Positions 26,020 to 35,063 of a stretch of DNA of 64,000 bases are shown piece by piece. Made by a program: the position numbers and the translations under genes. Position 1 is the stretch's first letter, and each line of letters starts with the position of its first letter. The DNA is from Pseudomonadota bacterium (GTDB lineage: Bacteria > Pseudomonadota > Gammaproteobacteria > Steroidobacterales > Steroidobacteraceae), in NCBI GenBank assembly GCA_016720075.1, contig JADJXW010000006.1:192527-256526 (forward strand), written 5' to 3'. Under the pieces are notes generated by a model. The model worked only from the letters and a program-made list of their open reading frames with translations. It was not told the DNA's origin and ran no database searches.

Positions 26020-27895
26020 CCTTGATGCGGGCCCAGTCGAGGTTGCGCTCGACGCGACCCTCGGGGGTGAGGGCGAGCCTGCCGGTCATGCCCGGCACGG
26101 GCCACGCGTTCTGCCCGGAGCGCAGCGCCAGCGCGAGCGTTGCCGCGTCGTATCCGAAGGCGAAGTAGCGCGACTGCCGTTTGCCGCGGGCGCTCCAGGC
26201 CGATTCGGTGGCCGAGCGCGTATCGGCAACCGGGCCCGTGGGTTCGAGCATCCAGGGCAGGTCGACGAAGCGCATGCCTTCAAGATCGCGATTGCCGCGT
26301 TCGTCGGGGTCGAGGCCATCCTGCGTGATGTAGGTGGGCACGCCCCCGGCATTGAAGAAGCGCAGCTGCGGATTGATCTGGCGCATGGCCAGCGACTGGT
26401 AACCGGCCACGAAGATGGCATCGATGTCGGCGCGGGGCTTGGGTTCATGGACCAGCGACAGGCCGGTGATCTGCTGCAAGCGGCGCTGCCGGGCGCGCGC
26501 CGCATCGACGCCCAGCGCCGCGGTGATGACGGCGGTGATGTCATTGCGGGCGAGGTCGTAGTTGCCCTGCGCCGCCACGCGCCCGCCGCCGCGCACCAGT
26601 TCATCGGCAAACGCCGTGGCCACGCGTGTGCCCCATTCGCCCGTAGGCGCCAACACCAGCGCGCGCTGCTGGCCGGCGGCATTCAACTGGCGCGCGATCT
26701 GGCGCGCTTCGTCCTCGGGCGCCAGCGCGTACTGGAAAAGCTGTGCGCCCGGGAAGGCATCGGCGGCGAGGTTGTTGAGCAGCAGCATGGGCAGCACGCC
26801 CGGGCGCTGCTCGGCCGCCTGCTGCACCTGTTCGCGCGTCAGCGGACCCACCACGAAGCCCGCGCCTTCGGACTGCGCGGTCTGCAGCGCGGCGGAGACG
26901 GAGAGCGTGCCGGTGTCGTAAACCTGAACGGCGGTGCGAGTGGCTTCGGGTTGCCGCGACATCGAGGCCAGGAAGCCATCGCGAATCAGTTGGGCGACAG
27001 CGGCATTCGAGCCCGACAGCGGCAGCAGCAGCGCGATGGATCCCGTTGCGGCTGTTGCGGCGCCCGCTGGCGCGCGCGACGCCGGCGCGATGATCTCGGC
27101 GTAGGCAATGGTGGCGGCCGGATGCCCCGGGAAGCGGGTGCGCCAGCGATCGATCGCGGCCTCGGCGCCCATGGGACTGCGGCCCGCGCTGGCGGCGATC
27201 TGGCCGATCTCGAGCCAGCCGCGCACCAGCGGTTCGCGCGCCGCGGCCGGGTCGATGCGCAGCCCGCGATCGATGGCGCCCCGCAGGTCGCTGAGCAGGT
27301 CGCGTCGGGCGCTGTTGCGATTGGCGTCGGTGGTGGCGATGCGCTCGCGCGCGATGCCGGCACGCACCGCCTCGAGCGGTTGCCCCGCGCGCAGCGCCAC
27401 GTCCTGGCGGGTGCGGAACAGGCGGGTGGCCTGCGCGGGATTGGCCGGTTCGGCGACCGCGGACAGATCGCGCCACGCGGCGGCGTACTGCCCGCGCGCC
27501 GTGGCGGTTTCGGCGCGCAGCAACTCGCGTTCGAAGGCCTGCGCCGGCGTGCCCCCCGCATTGAAGGCATCGAGCGTGCGCTGCGCGTCGTCGGGGCGGT
27601 TGCCGGCGAGCCAGGCATGCGCCGCGGCCAGCGCGAAATCGAGATTGTCGGGCGCGGGATTCTGAGCGGCGAGCCGCTCGTACATCTGCGCCGCGGCGGT
27701 GAAGTTGCCCTGCTTCTCGAGGCGTTCCGCGCGATCGGCCGACGCCGGGCCGGTGCCATCGACGGGGCCGGTGGTGCAGGCGCCGAGCACCAGCAGCGCC
27801 AGCAGCGAGGCTGCGGCCAGCCCAAGGCGCCCGGACGCGGTCTGCCGGTGCCGGGGATGGTGATCGTGTTGCGCGGTCTGGGTCTGGCGGGGCAA
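25985..27895 (-). CDS. lpoA: LpoA, outer-membrane lipoprotein activator of penicillin-binding proteins
   Basis: LpoA activates PBP1A from the outer membrane. The product is 636 residues: signal with lipobox LVLGAC at about residues 37-42, an N-terminal TPR-like domain (EKQGNFTAAAQMYERLAAQNP; LRAETATARGQYAAAW), and a C-terminal domain with the periplasmic-binding-protein fold (IALLLPLSGSNAAVAQLIRDG; FVVGPLTREQVQ). The TTG at 27895 has AAGGA about 10 bases upstream and is the best start, since no ATG occurs before the signal. The antisense rsmI is divergent, 46 bases away; longer open frame continuing under rsmI is not part of this gene. Confidence 0.9.
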   Translation of the reverse strand: MPRQTQTAQHDHHPRHRQTASGRLGLAAASLLALLVLGACTTGPVDGTGPASADRAERLEKQGNFTAAAQMYERLAAQNPAPDNLDFALAAAHAWLAGNRPDDAQRTLDAFNAGGTPAQAFERELLRAETATARGQYAAAWRDLSAVAEPANPAQATRLFRTRQDVALRAGQPLEAVRAGIARERIATTDANRNSARRDLLSDLRGAIDRGLRIDPAAAREPLVRGWLEIGQIAASAGRSPMGAEAAIDRWRTRFPGHPAATIAYAEIIAPASRAPAGAATAATGSIALLLPLSGSNAAVAQLIRDGFLASMSRQPEATRTAVQVYDTGTLSVSAALQTAQSEGAGFVVGPLTREQVQQAAEQRPGVLPMLLLNNLAADAFPGAQLFQYALAPEDEARQIARQLNAAGQQRALVLAPTGEWGTRVATAFADELVRGGGRVAAQGNYDLARNDITAVITAALGVDAARARQRRLQQITGLSLVHEPKPRADIDAIFVAGYQSLAMRQINPQLRFFNAGGVPTYITQDGLDPDERGNRDLEGMRFVDLPWMLEPTGPVADTRSATESAWSARGKRQSRYFAFGYDAATLALALRSGQNAWPVPGMTGRLALTPEGRVERNLDWARIKDGAPELFDPLR

Positions 27896-27941
27896 GCTTC
27901 TGTATTCCTTGAAGCACGCGGGAAATCGCCCGGAGATTATA

Positions 27942-28808
27942 GTGAGCCCTCCGGGCCGAATCGATGTTGTGGCCACGCCCATCGGCAATCTGGGCGATCT
28001 TTCGCCGCGCGCCCGAGAGGCGCTGGCGGCGGCCGACGTGATTGCCGCCGAGGACACCCGCCACACGGCGGGCCTGTTGAAGCAGCTTGGCGTGCAGCGC
28101 CCGCTGATCTCGCTGCACGAACACAATGAAGGTTCCAGGCGCGAGGATCTGGTCGCCAGGTTGCGACAGGGCGCGCGCGTGGTGCTGGTGAGCGACGCCG
28201 GCACGCCGCTGGTGTCGGACCCCGGGTACCTGCTGGTGCGCGCGGCCATCGAGGCGGGGATAACGGTGCAGGCCGTGCCCGGGCCGTCGGCGGTGCTGGT
28301 GGCGCTGGCGGTGAGCGGCTTGCCCGTGGAGAGATTCTGCTTCGAGGGCTTCCTGCCCTCGCGCGCCGCCGCGCGCCGCGAGCGCCTGCGCACGCTGGCG
28401 TTCGAAACGCGCACGCTGGTTTTTTTCGAAGCACCGCATCGCATCGTGGAGACCCTCGAGGACATGGCATCGGCCTTTGGCGAGGAGCGCGCGGCCTGCG
28501 TGGCGCGCGAACTGACCAAGATGCACGAGAGCGTATATCGCGGCTCGATCGCGCAGCTGCTGCAAATCGCGCGCGAAGACGCCAATTTCGAGCGCGGCGA
28601 GATCACGCTGGTGGTTGCAGGCGTGAGCGGGCCCGAGGCGACCCCGGATGATGCCTTCGTGGCGCGCGCCTTCGACCTGATCAGCGCCGAGCTGCCGCCA
28701 TCGCGAGCCGCCGCCGTGGTGGCCGCGCTCACGGGTCGACGCAAGCAGGATGTCTACAATCGCAATGTGAAGCCGCAGGGCGCAACCGGGCAGGAAGAAG
28801 ACGAATGA
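27942..28808 (+). CDS. rsmI: 16S rRNA (cytidine-2'-O)-methyltransferase RsmI
   Basis: RsmI methylates the ribose of C1402 of 16S rRNA in the decoding centre. The 288 residues carry the SAM-dependent tetrapyrrole-methylase fold: DVVATPIGNLGDLSPRA, AEDTRHTAGLL, VSDAGTPLVSDPG, GPSAVLVAL and FFEAPHRIVETL. The start is GTG 27942, with GGAG 7 bases upstream; TTG 27909 is a weaker in-frame alternative. The stop overlaps the next gene's ATG (ATGA). Confidence 0.95.
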   Translation: MSPPGRIDVVATPIGNLGDLSPRAREALAAADVIAAEDTRHTAGLLKQLGVQRPLISLHEHNEGSRREDLVARLRQGARVVLVSDAGTPLVSDPGYLLVRAAIEAGITVQAVPGPSAVLVALAVSGLPVERFCFEGFLPSRAAARRERLRTLAFETRTLVFFEAPHRIVETLEDMASAFGEERAACVARELTKMHESVYRGSIAQLLQIAREDANFERGEITLVVAGVSGPEATPDDAFVARAFDLISAELPPSRAAAVVAALTGRRKQDVYNRNVKPQGATGQEEDE

Positions 28809-29499
28809 CCCACGCACCGCTGAAGATGATTTCCTCCATGGCCACGCGCGAGAGCTGCTCGCGGCGCTCGCGGCCGATTACGCGCGGCAGACAGGGCAGG
28901 CGGTGCAGGCCGAAGCCGGCGGTGGCGTGGATGTGGCCCGGCGCGTGGGCGAAGGTGAGCCGTTCGACGTGGTGGTGCTGGCCTCCAATGCCATCGACAA
29001 GCTCATCGCCGCGGCGAAGGTGCTGCCGGGGCGCATCGATGTCGTGGAATCGGGCATCGCGATTGCCGTGCGCAAGGGCGCGCGTCGCGTGCCGGTGGGC
29101 AGCGAAGAAGATGTGCGCCGCGCCGTGCAGTCGGCGGCCACGCTGAGCTTTTCCACCGGTCCCAGCGGGGTTTATCTCGAGCATCTGTTCCAGCGCTGGG
29201 GAATCCTGGAGGAAGTGCGGCCGCGCATCGTGGTGCCGCCGCCCGGCACGCCCGTGGGCTCGCTGGTAGCCGATGGCAGGGCCGAGCTGGGATTCCAGCA
29301 GTTGTCGGAGCTGATGAACCTGCCCGGCATCGAGGTGCTGGGGCCGCTGCCGCCGGCCATCCAGACACTGACGGTTTTTTCCGGCGGTGTGTGCGCGGCC
29401 TCCGCGCAGCCTGTCGCGGCGCGCGCGCTGCTGCAGTTCCTGGCTTCACCGGCAACGGCCGAGCTCAAGCGCGCGCACGGCATGGCGCCACCGCGCTGA
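28805..29499 (+). CDS. ModA-like substrate-binding protein without signal peptide (apparent single-base frameshift)
   Basis: Joined across a frameshift, about 231 residues with the extracellular-solute-binding fold of ModA-type proteins: an N-terminal LLAALAADYARQTGQAVQ helix, GEPFDVVVLASNAIDKL, IAVRKGARRVPVGSEEDV, and a C-terminal FLASPATAELKRAHGM. It starts at ATG 28805, overlapping the rsmI stop. The first 16 codons (MTHAPLKMISSMATRE) are in one frame and the rest in another; one extra base near 28850-28854 would restore GAG-x-CTG-CTC. No signal peptide is seen. Related cytoplasmic or unexported binding-protein homologs exist; specificity is unknown. Confidence 0.75.
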
Positions 29500-29531
29500 A
29501 GGCGCGCGCCATGGCGTGCTAAGGTGCGCGC

Positions 29532-29920
<389 letters not shown>

Positions 29921-30052
29921 TTCATTCGATGTTTCTCCTGAGCTATTTCGCCCAAGTCACGGAATAGAAAGGAAACTTCCTGCGACGCACGTCCCACTTT
30001 TCCGAACTCACGTAAGTCGTTGTGGCGTAAACAAAAAAAACCCGTTGCGGCG

Positions 30053-30082
30053 TTGACATAACCCTCCCTGCATTCCTATAGT
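30053..30082 (+). promoter_or_regulatory. Sigma-70 promoter of mraZ and the dcw cluster
   Basis: A consensus TTGACA (-35) at 30053-30058 and TATAGT (-10) at 30077-30082 are separated by 18 bases. The spacing fits an RpoD promoter. An A8 tract sits about 12 bases upstream, possibly an UP element. Transcription would begin near 30089, about 45 bases before mraZ. Confidence 0.75.
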
Positions 30083-30116
30083 GGAGTTCAGTGGGCGAAA
30101 GTGGGGAGACGTGGGT
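30081..30116 (+). promoter_or_regulatory. MraZ operator: phased GTGGG repeats
   Basis: Three exact GTGGG repeats start at 30091, 30101 and 30111, each 10 bases apart; a fourth, imperfect GTGGA starts at 30081. MraZ is known to bind tandem TGGG-type repeats of this period upstream of its own gene, so this is the likely autoregulatory operator. The repeats directly follow the -10 element. Confidence 0.85.
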
Positions 30117-30133
30117 AACCCCCGTTTCAGGGC

Positions 30134-30586
30134 ATGTTCCGCGGCGCAACAAAAGTCACTGTCGATGACAAGGGTCGGGTCGTGGTGCCAACGCGCCATC
30201 GCACCCTGCTGGCCGCGCGCGGCGAAGGCCGCCTGGTGGTCACGGCTGACCGCGACAAGTGCCTGCTGATCTACCCGGCGCCGGACTGGGAGCAGATCGA
30301 GCAGCAGGTGATGAACCTGCCCAGCCTCCATCCGCGCAGCTACGAGCTGCAGCACCTGCTGGTCGGCCGCGCTTCCGAAGTGGAGATCGATGGTCACGGC
30401 CGCATCGGGCTGTCGACTGAACTGCGGGAATTCGTGCAGCTGGACCGCAGCGCCATGCTGATCGGGCAGGGCAAGCGGCTTGAATTGTGGGACGAGGCGC
30501 GCTGGAACGAGCACTGCGCCGAGTGGGCGAAGACGCCGTTGTCCGGCACCGACCTGCCCGCGCAGTTCGGCGCGCTGTCGTTGTGA
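30134..30586 (+). CDS. mraZ: Transcriptional regulator MraZ
   Basis: This 150-residue protein has two SpoVT/AbrB-like halves: VTVDDKGRVVVPTRHR near the N-terminus and EVEIDGHGRIGLSTELREFV in the second half. It forms a ring of octamers to dodecamers that binds GTGGG repeats and represses the dcw operon. The start ATG 30134 is followed by the standard FRGATKVTVD. It is first gene of the cluster; rsmH starts 25 bases downstream. Confidence 0.95.
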   Translation: MFRGATKVTVDDKGRVVVPTRHRTLLAARGEGRLVVTADRDKCLLIYPAPDWEQIEQQVMNLPSLHPRSYELQHLLVGRASEVEIDGHGRIGLSTELREFVQLDRSAMLIGQGKRLELWDEARWNEHCAEWAKTPLSGTDLPAQFGALSL

Positions 30587-30611
30587 TGTCTGGCCCAGGG
30601 GAGTCGCGTCA

Positions 30612-31562
30612 TTGGCTGAGCACACGCCGGTGCTTGTCGAGGAAGTTCTCGAAGGTCTCGGGCTCGCGCCCGGTGACGAGGCGGCGCGCTCTGGCCTGTT
30701 CGTCGATGCGACCTTCGGACGCGGCGGACACACGGCACGCATACTTTCTGCGCTGGGAGCTGATGGGCGGGTACTCGCGATCGACCGGGACCCGCAGGCC
30801 GTCGAAGCGGCTCGCGGGCGCTTCGACGCAGAGCCGCGCCTACTGGTGGTCCGCGCTGCGTTCGGCGCGCTCGCATCACTGGTCGCGGCACATGGCCAGG
30901 GACGTCCCTGTCGAGGGATTCTGTTCGACCTCGGCGTGTCTTCGCCGCAGCTCGACGAAGCCGCGCGCGGCTTCAGTTTCCAGGCCGACGGTCCGCTCGA
31001 CATGCGCATGGACCCGGCGCACGGCCTCAGCGCCGCGCAGTGGCTCGCCCGCGCCGCGGCTGATGAGATCCGCGACGTGATCGGCACGCTGGGCGAGGAG
31101 CGCTTCGCCGGCCGCATCGCCCGCCACATCGTCGAGGCGCGCGCGGAGGAACCCATCACCACCACCGCGCGGCTCGCCGATATCGTCGCCCGTGCCGTTC
31201 CGACGCGCGAGCGGGGGAAGAATCCCGCCACGCGCACGTTCCAGGCGCTGCGCATGCACGTGAACGACGAGCTGGGTGAGCTCGCGCGCGGGCTTGAAGC
31301 ATCGCTTGATGTGCTGGCGCCCGGCGGCCGGCTGGCCGTGATCAGTTTCCATTCGCTGGAAGACCGCGCGGTGAAGCAGTTCATTCGCCGCGAGTCGCAG
31401 CCGGATCCGGCCTGGGCGCGCCTGCCCGTGGCGCCGCCCTTCACGCCGCGCCTGGCGCGCGTGGGCAAGAAGCTCAAGGCTTCCGCTGCCGAGGTGGCCG
31501 CGAACCCGCGCGCCCGCTCGGCCATCCTGCGCGTGGCCGAGCGGTTGCCGGTGGACGCATGA
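30612..31562 (+). CDS. rsmH: 16S rRNA (cytosine-N4)-methyltransferase RsmH
   Basis: RsmH methylates N4 of C1402 in 16S rRNA, the same nucleotide whose ribose is modified by RsmI encoded 2 kb upstream. The 316 residues show AEHTPVLVEEVLEGL, SAM-site DATFGRGGHTARIL, ILFDLGVSSPQLDEAARGF, and C-terminal AVISFHSLEDRAVKQF. The start is TTG 30612, with AGGGGAG 8 bases upstream; no in-frame ATG or GTG is closer. It overlaps ftsL by 4 bases. Confidence 0.95.
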   Translation: MAEHTPVLVEEVLEGLGLAPGDEAARSGLFVDATFGRGGHTARILSALGADGRVLAIDRDPQAVEAARGRFDAEPRLLVVRAAFGALASLVAAHGQGRPCRGILFDLGVSSPQLDEAARGFSFQADGPLDMRMDPAHGLSAAQWLARAAADEIRDVIGTLGEERFAGRIARHIVEARAEEPITTTARLADIVARAVPTRERGKNPATRTFQALRMHVNDELGELARGLEASLDVLAPGGRLAVISFHSLEDRAVKQFIRRESQPDPAWARLPVAPPFTPRLARVGKKLKASAAEVAANPRARSAILRVAERLPVDA

Positions 31563-31840
31563 TGCGCCTGGCGGCCTTCCGCTGGGTTTTCGTGGCGCTG
31601 CTGTGGTTCGCGGTGCTGGGTTCCGCGGCGGGCACTGTCTACACGCGCCACCGGTCGCGCGAGCTGTTCGTGGAGCTGGAGCGCATGCACGCGCAGCGCG
31701 ATCGGCTGGACGTCGAGTTCGGCCAGCTGCAGCTGGAGCAGAGCTCCTGGTCCACGCATGCCTTCGTCGAGCGCGTGGCCACCACGCGACTGAAGATGGT
31801 CACGCCGGATCCGGCGCGCATCCGCGTGGTGAAGCCATGA
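31559..31840 (+). CDS. ftsL: Cell division protein FtsL
   Basis: FtsL is a bitopic divisome protein that pairs with FtsB and FtsQ. The 93 residues have one N-terminal span (WVFVALLWFAVLGSAAGTVY) and a periplasmic Leu-zipper-like helix (RSRELFVELERMHAQRDRLD, then FGQLQLEQSSW). The ATG overlaps the rsmH stop and the stop overlaps ftsI, so expression is coupled. Sequence similarity in this family is low; position and topology carry the call. Confidence 0.92.
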   Translation: MMRLAAFRWVFVALLWFAVLGSAAGTVYTRHRSRELFVELERMHAQRDRLDVEFGQLQLEQSSWSTHAFVERVATTRLKMVTPDPARIRVVKP

Positions 31841-33552
31841 GCCGCGGCGCGTCGGAGTCCTCGGCCTTCCGGCTGCGCGCCGGCTTCGCCTTCGGCGTGC
31901 TGCTGCTGGCGGCCGGCGGCCTCGTGGCGCGCGCCGTCAACCTGCAGCTCATCGACCGCGAATTCCTGATCAGCCAGGGCGATGCGCGCTTCGTGCGCGA
32001 CGTGAGCACCACCGCCAATCGCGGCAGCATCGTCGACCGCAACGGCGTGACGCTGGCGGTGAGCACGCCGATGGATTCGGCCTGGGCGAATCCTTCCGAG
32101 CTCGCGCTGGTGCCGGAGAAGTGGAAGGAGCTCTCGCAGGCGCTGCATCGCAACCGCGCCGAACTTGCGCGCCGCATCTCCAGCAACCAGGAGCGCAGCT
32201 TCCTGTGGCTGGCGCGGCACCTGCCGCCGAAGGATGCCGATGCGGTGCGCAGGCTGAACCTGCCGGGCCTGCACCTGACGCGCGAATACCGTCGTTTCTA
32301 TCCTGCCGGCGAAGTGGTGGGCCATGTGCTGGGCTTCACCAACATCGATGACGAGGGGCAGGAGGGCGCGGAGCTCGCCTTCGATCACTGGCTGGCGGGC
32401 GAGCCGGGCCTGAAGCGCGTGATCCAGGACCGCCGGGGCCGCAAGGTGCAGGACGTCGAGAACATCCGCACCGCGCGCGAAGGCCGGGACCTGAAGCTCA
32501 GCATCGACATGCGCATCCAGTACATCGCGTACCGCGAACTGCTGGCGGCGATGGCCGCGAACCGCGCGCAGTCCGGTTCGGTGGTGGTGATCGACGTGAC
32601 CACCGGCGAAATCCTCGCGATGGCCAACCAGCCCGCGTTCAATCCGAACGACCGGGTGCGGATCACGCCGGCCATGTATCGCAACCGCGCGGCCACGGAC
32701 ATCCTCGAGCCGGGCTCGAGCATCAAGCCGTTCGTGATGGCCGCCGCGCTGGAGTCCGGGCGATTCGATGCCAGCAGCGTGCTGGACACGAGCCTGGTGA
32801 AGGTGGGCTCGAAGATCATCATGGACGAGCATCCGCACGGCACGCTGGGACTGGCGCAAATCCTCGCCTTCTCGTCGAACGTGGGCATGAGCAAGATCGC
32901 GCTGGCGCTCGAGCCGCAGCAGCTGTGGGGCACGCTGACGCAGCTGGGTTTCGGCCACGTGACGGCCAGCGGCTTCCCCGGAGAGTCGGCCGGCGTGCTC
33001 TCGAACTATGGCAGCTGGCGACCCACGGGCATTGCCTCACTGTCCTATGGATACGGGCTTTCCGTGACGCCGTTGCAGCTGGCGCATGCCTATGCCACGG
33101 TCGGCGCGCTGGGCGTGGCGCGGCCGGTGTCGATGCTGAAGGTGGAAGGCGGCGTGGCCGGCGAGCGCGTGATCAGCGAGCGCACCGCGCGCACATTGAT
33201 CGGACTGCTGGAAGGCGTGGTGTCGGAAGGCACGGGCACCAAGGCGGCCATCGCCGGCTATCGCGTGGCCGGCAAGACCGGCACTGCGCAGAAGAATTCC
33301 GGCGGCAGTTATTTCGATGACCGCCACACCGCGGTGTTCGGTGGCGTGGCGCCCGCCACGCATCCGCGGCTGGCCGCCGTGGTGGTGATCGATGACCCCG
33401 CGGGCAATCTCTATTACGGCGGCGATGTGGCCGCGCCGGTTTTTTCCGGCGTCGTCGGCGGCGCACTGCGGCTGATGGGCGTGGCGCCGGATGGCGCCGC
33501 GGGCCCGGCCGCCGATCCGCTGACCGGCGTCACCACGGTGGTGCGGCGTTGA
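31837..33552 (+). CDS. ftsI: Septal peptidoglycan transpeptidase FtsI (PBP3)
   Basis: This class B penicillin-binding protein of the divisome crosslinks septal peptidoglycan. The 571 residues have an N-terminal span (GFAFGVLLLAAGGLVARAV), a pedestal domain (ANRGSIVDRNGVTLAVST; GEVVGHVLGFTN), and a transpeptidase domain with Ser294 in EPGSSIKPF, SSN in LAFSSNVGMSK, and KTG in AGKTGTAQK. Target of beta-lactams such as aztreonam. The start ATG 31837 overlaps the ftsL stop. About 650 codons of frame lead in from upstream and are not coding here. Confidence 0.96.
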   Translation: MSRGASESSAFRLRAGFAFGVLLLAAGGLVARAVNLQLIDREFLISQGDARFVRDVSTTANRGSIVDRNGVTLAVSTPMDSAWANPSELALVPEKWKELSQALHRNRAELARRISSNQERSFLWLARHLPPKDADAVRRLNLPGLHLTREYRRFYPAGEVVGHVLGFTNIDDEGQEGAELAFDHWLAGEPGLKRVIQDRRGRKVQDVENIRTAREGRDLKLSIDMRIQYIAYRELLAAMAANRAQSGSVVVIDVTTGEILAMANQPAFNPNDRVRITPAMYRNRAATDILEPGSSIKPFVMAAALESGRFDASSVLDTSLVKVGSKIIMDEHPHGTLGLAQILAFSSNVGMSKIALALEPQQLWGTLTQLGFGHVTASGFPGESAGVLSNYGSWRPTGIASLSYGYGLSVTPLQLAHAYATVGALGVARPVSMLKVEGGVAGERVISERTARTLIGLLEGVVSEGTGTKAAIAGYRVAGKTGTAQKNSGGSYFDDRHTAVFGGVAPATHPRLAAVVVIDDPAGNLYYGGDVAAPVFSGVVGGALRLMGVAPDGAAGPAADPLTGVTTVVRR

Positions 33553-35063
33553 GCGCCGGCCTGGTTTCGCTGGAGCTGCTGCTGCGGGGCCTGGCGCCGG
33601 TGCCGCGGGATGTTTCACTGACAGACGTCACTCTCGACAGCCGCCAGGTCCGGCCTGGCGGCGCTTTTTTGGCATGCCGGGGTGAGCGTCGTCATGGCCT
33701 GGAGTTCGCCGCCGATGTCGCGCGGCGCGGCGCGGCCGCCATCGTCTGGGAGCCGGATGGCGTGAATCAGCCGCCGCGCTTCGAGTCGGACATCGTGCTC
33801 GCCGAGGTGCCGCGCCTTTCCGAACGCGCCAGCCTCATCGCGCATCGCTTCTTCGACGCGCCCTCCAGGCGCCTGGACGTGATCGGCGTGACGGGCACCA
33901 ACGGCAAGACCACCTGCGCCTGGCTGCTGGCGCAGGCGCTGTCGGCCTGCGACCTGCCGGCGGCCTACATGGGCACGCTGGGCGCGGCATTCGGCGGGAC
34001 ACTGGTGGCAGGCGAGATGACCACGCCCGACGCAGTGACCGTGCAGCGCGAACTCGCGGGGTTCGCGGCGCGCCGCGCGCGCAAGGTGGCGATGGAGGTT
34101 TCATCGCATGGCCTGGCGCAGGGCCGCGTGGGCGAGGTGCACTTCGATGCCGCGGTGTTCACCAACCTGACGCGCGATCACCTGGATTTCCACGGCGACA
34201 TGCAGCGCTACGGCGCCGCCAAGGCCAGCCTGTTCGAGCGCGAGGATGTACGCCTGCGCGTGTTCAACGTGGATGATGCCTTTGGCGCGCAGCTTGCGGC
34301 ACGGCCGGCGTTTGCCGATCGCATTGCCTGCTCGCGGCTGCCAGGCGCCGAGCCTGCGGGCCGGTTCGTGCTGGCGCATGACGTCCGGTTCGATGCCACG
34401 GGCACGCAGTTTGCGATCGCATCCAGCTTCGGTTCCGCCCGGGTAGCAACCCGCCTGCTGGGCGAATTCAACGTGGACAATGTGCTGGCGGTGCTGGCCG
34501 TGCTGCTCGGCAGTGGCGTCGAGCTGCAGCGCGCGGTTGACGCGCTGCAATCGCTGACCGCTCCCTCGGGCCGGTTGGAAGTGCTCACGCGCGCTGGCGC
34601 GCCGCTGGTGGTGGTGGACTACGCGCATTCGCCAGACGCGCTGGAAAAGGCGCTGCAGGTGCTGCGCCGCCACTGTGCAGGCCGCCTGATTGCGGTGTTC
34701 GGCTGCGGAGGAGATCGCGATCGCGGCAAGCGGCCGCAGATGGGCGCCGTGGCGGCGCGCCTGGCCGATGCCGTGGTGATCACCGACGACAACCCGCGCA
34801 GCGAATCGGGCGATGCGATCGTGGCGCAGATCCTCGCCGGCTGCGCCGGCTGCGCCGGCAGCGCCACGCCGGTGTCGGTGCAGCGTGACCGGCGCGCGGC
34901 GATTGCCGGGGCGATCGGCGGCGCGCAGGCCGGGGACGTGGTGCTGGTGGCCGGCAAGGGTCATGAATCCGTGCAGATCGTGGGCCTCGAGCACCGGCCA
35001 TTCAGCGACCAGGCCGAAGTGCGCGCGGCGCTGGGCGTCGCGGCTCCGGGTGGTGCGGCATGA
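33549..35063 (+). CDS. murE: UDP-MurNAc-L-Ala-D-Glu:meso-diaminopimelate ligase MurE
   Basis: MurE adds the third stem-peptide residue. The 504 residues show the Mur ligase P-loop VTGTNGKTTCAW near residue 113, DHLDFHGDMQRYGAAKASLF, and the DNPR motif (TDDNPRSE near 413) that selects meso-diaminopimelate over lysine. The start is TTG 33549, overlapping the ftsI TGA by two bases; no ribosome site is obvious, as expected for coupled re-initiation. A short GGCTGCGCC tandem repeat at 34839-34860 encodes the Cys-Ala-Gly stretch and seems tolerated in a loop. Confidence 0.96.
   Translation: MSAGLVSLELLLRGLAPVPRDVSLTDVTLDSRQVRPGGAFLACRGERRHGLEFAADVARRGAAAIVWEPDGVNQPPRFESDIVLAEVPRLSERASLIAHRFFDAPSRRLDVIGVTGTNGKTTCAWLLAQALSACDLPAAYMGTLGAAFGGTLVAGEMTTPDAVTVQRELAGFAARRARKVAMEVSSHGLAQGRVGEVHFDAAVFTNLTRDHLDFHGDMQRYGAAKASLFEREDVRLRVFNVDDAFGAQLAARPAFADRIACSRLPGAEPAGRFVLAHDVRFDATGTQFAIASSFGSARVATRLLGEFNVDNVLAVLAVLLGSGVELQRAVDALQSLTAPSGRLEVLTRAGAPLVVVDYAHSPDALEKALQVLRRHCAGRLIAVFGCGGDRDRGKRPQMGAVAARLADAVVITDDNPRSESGDAIVAQILAGCAGCAGSATPVSVQRDRRAAIAGAIGGAQAGDVVLVAGKGHESVQIVGLEHRPFSDQAEVRAALGVAAPGGAA

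Noticed and set aside
25985..28744. A 919-codon minus-strand frame including lpoA
   Set aside because: The portion beyond 27895 is antisense to rsmI and precedes the lipoprotein signal; lpoA begins at the TTG at 27895.
34838..34866. Tandem GGCTGCGCC repeat inside murE as a mobile or regulatory repeat
   Set aside because: Only about two and a half copies, in frame and within a variable loop of MurE; consistent with ordinary codon slippage.
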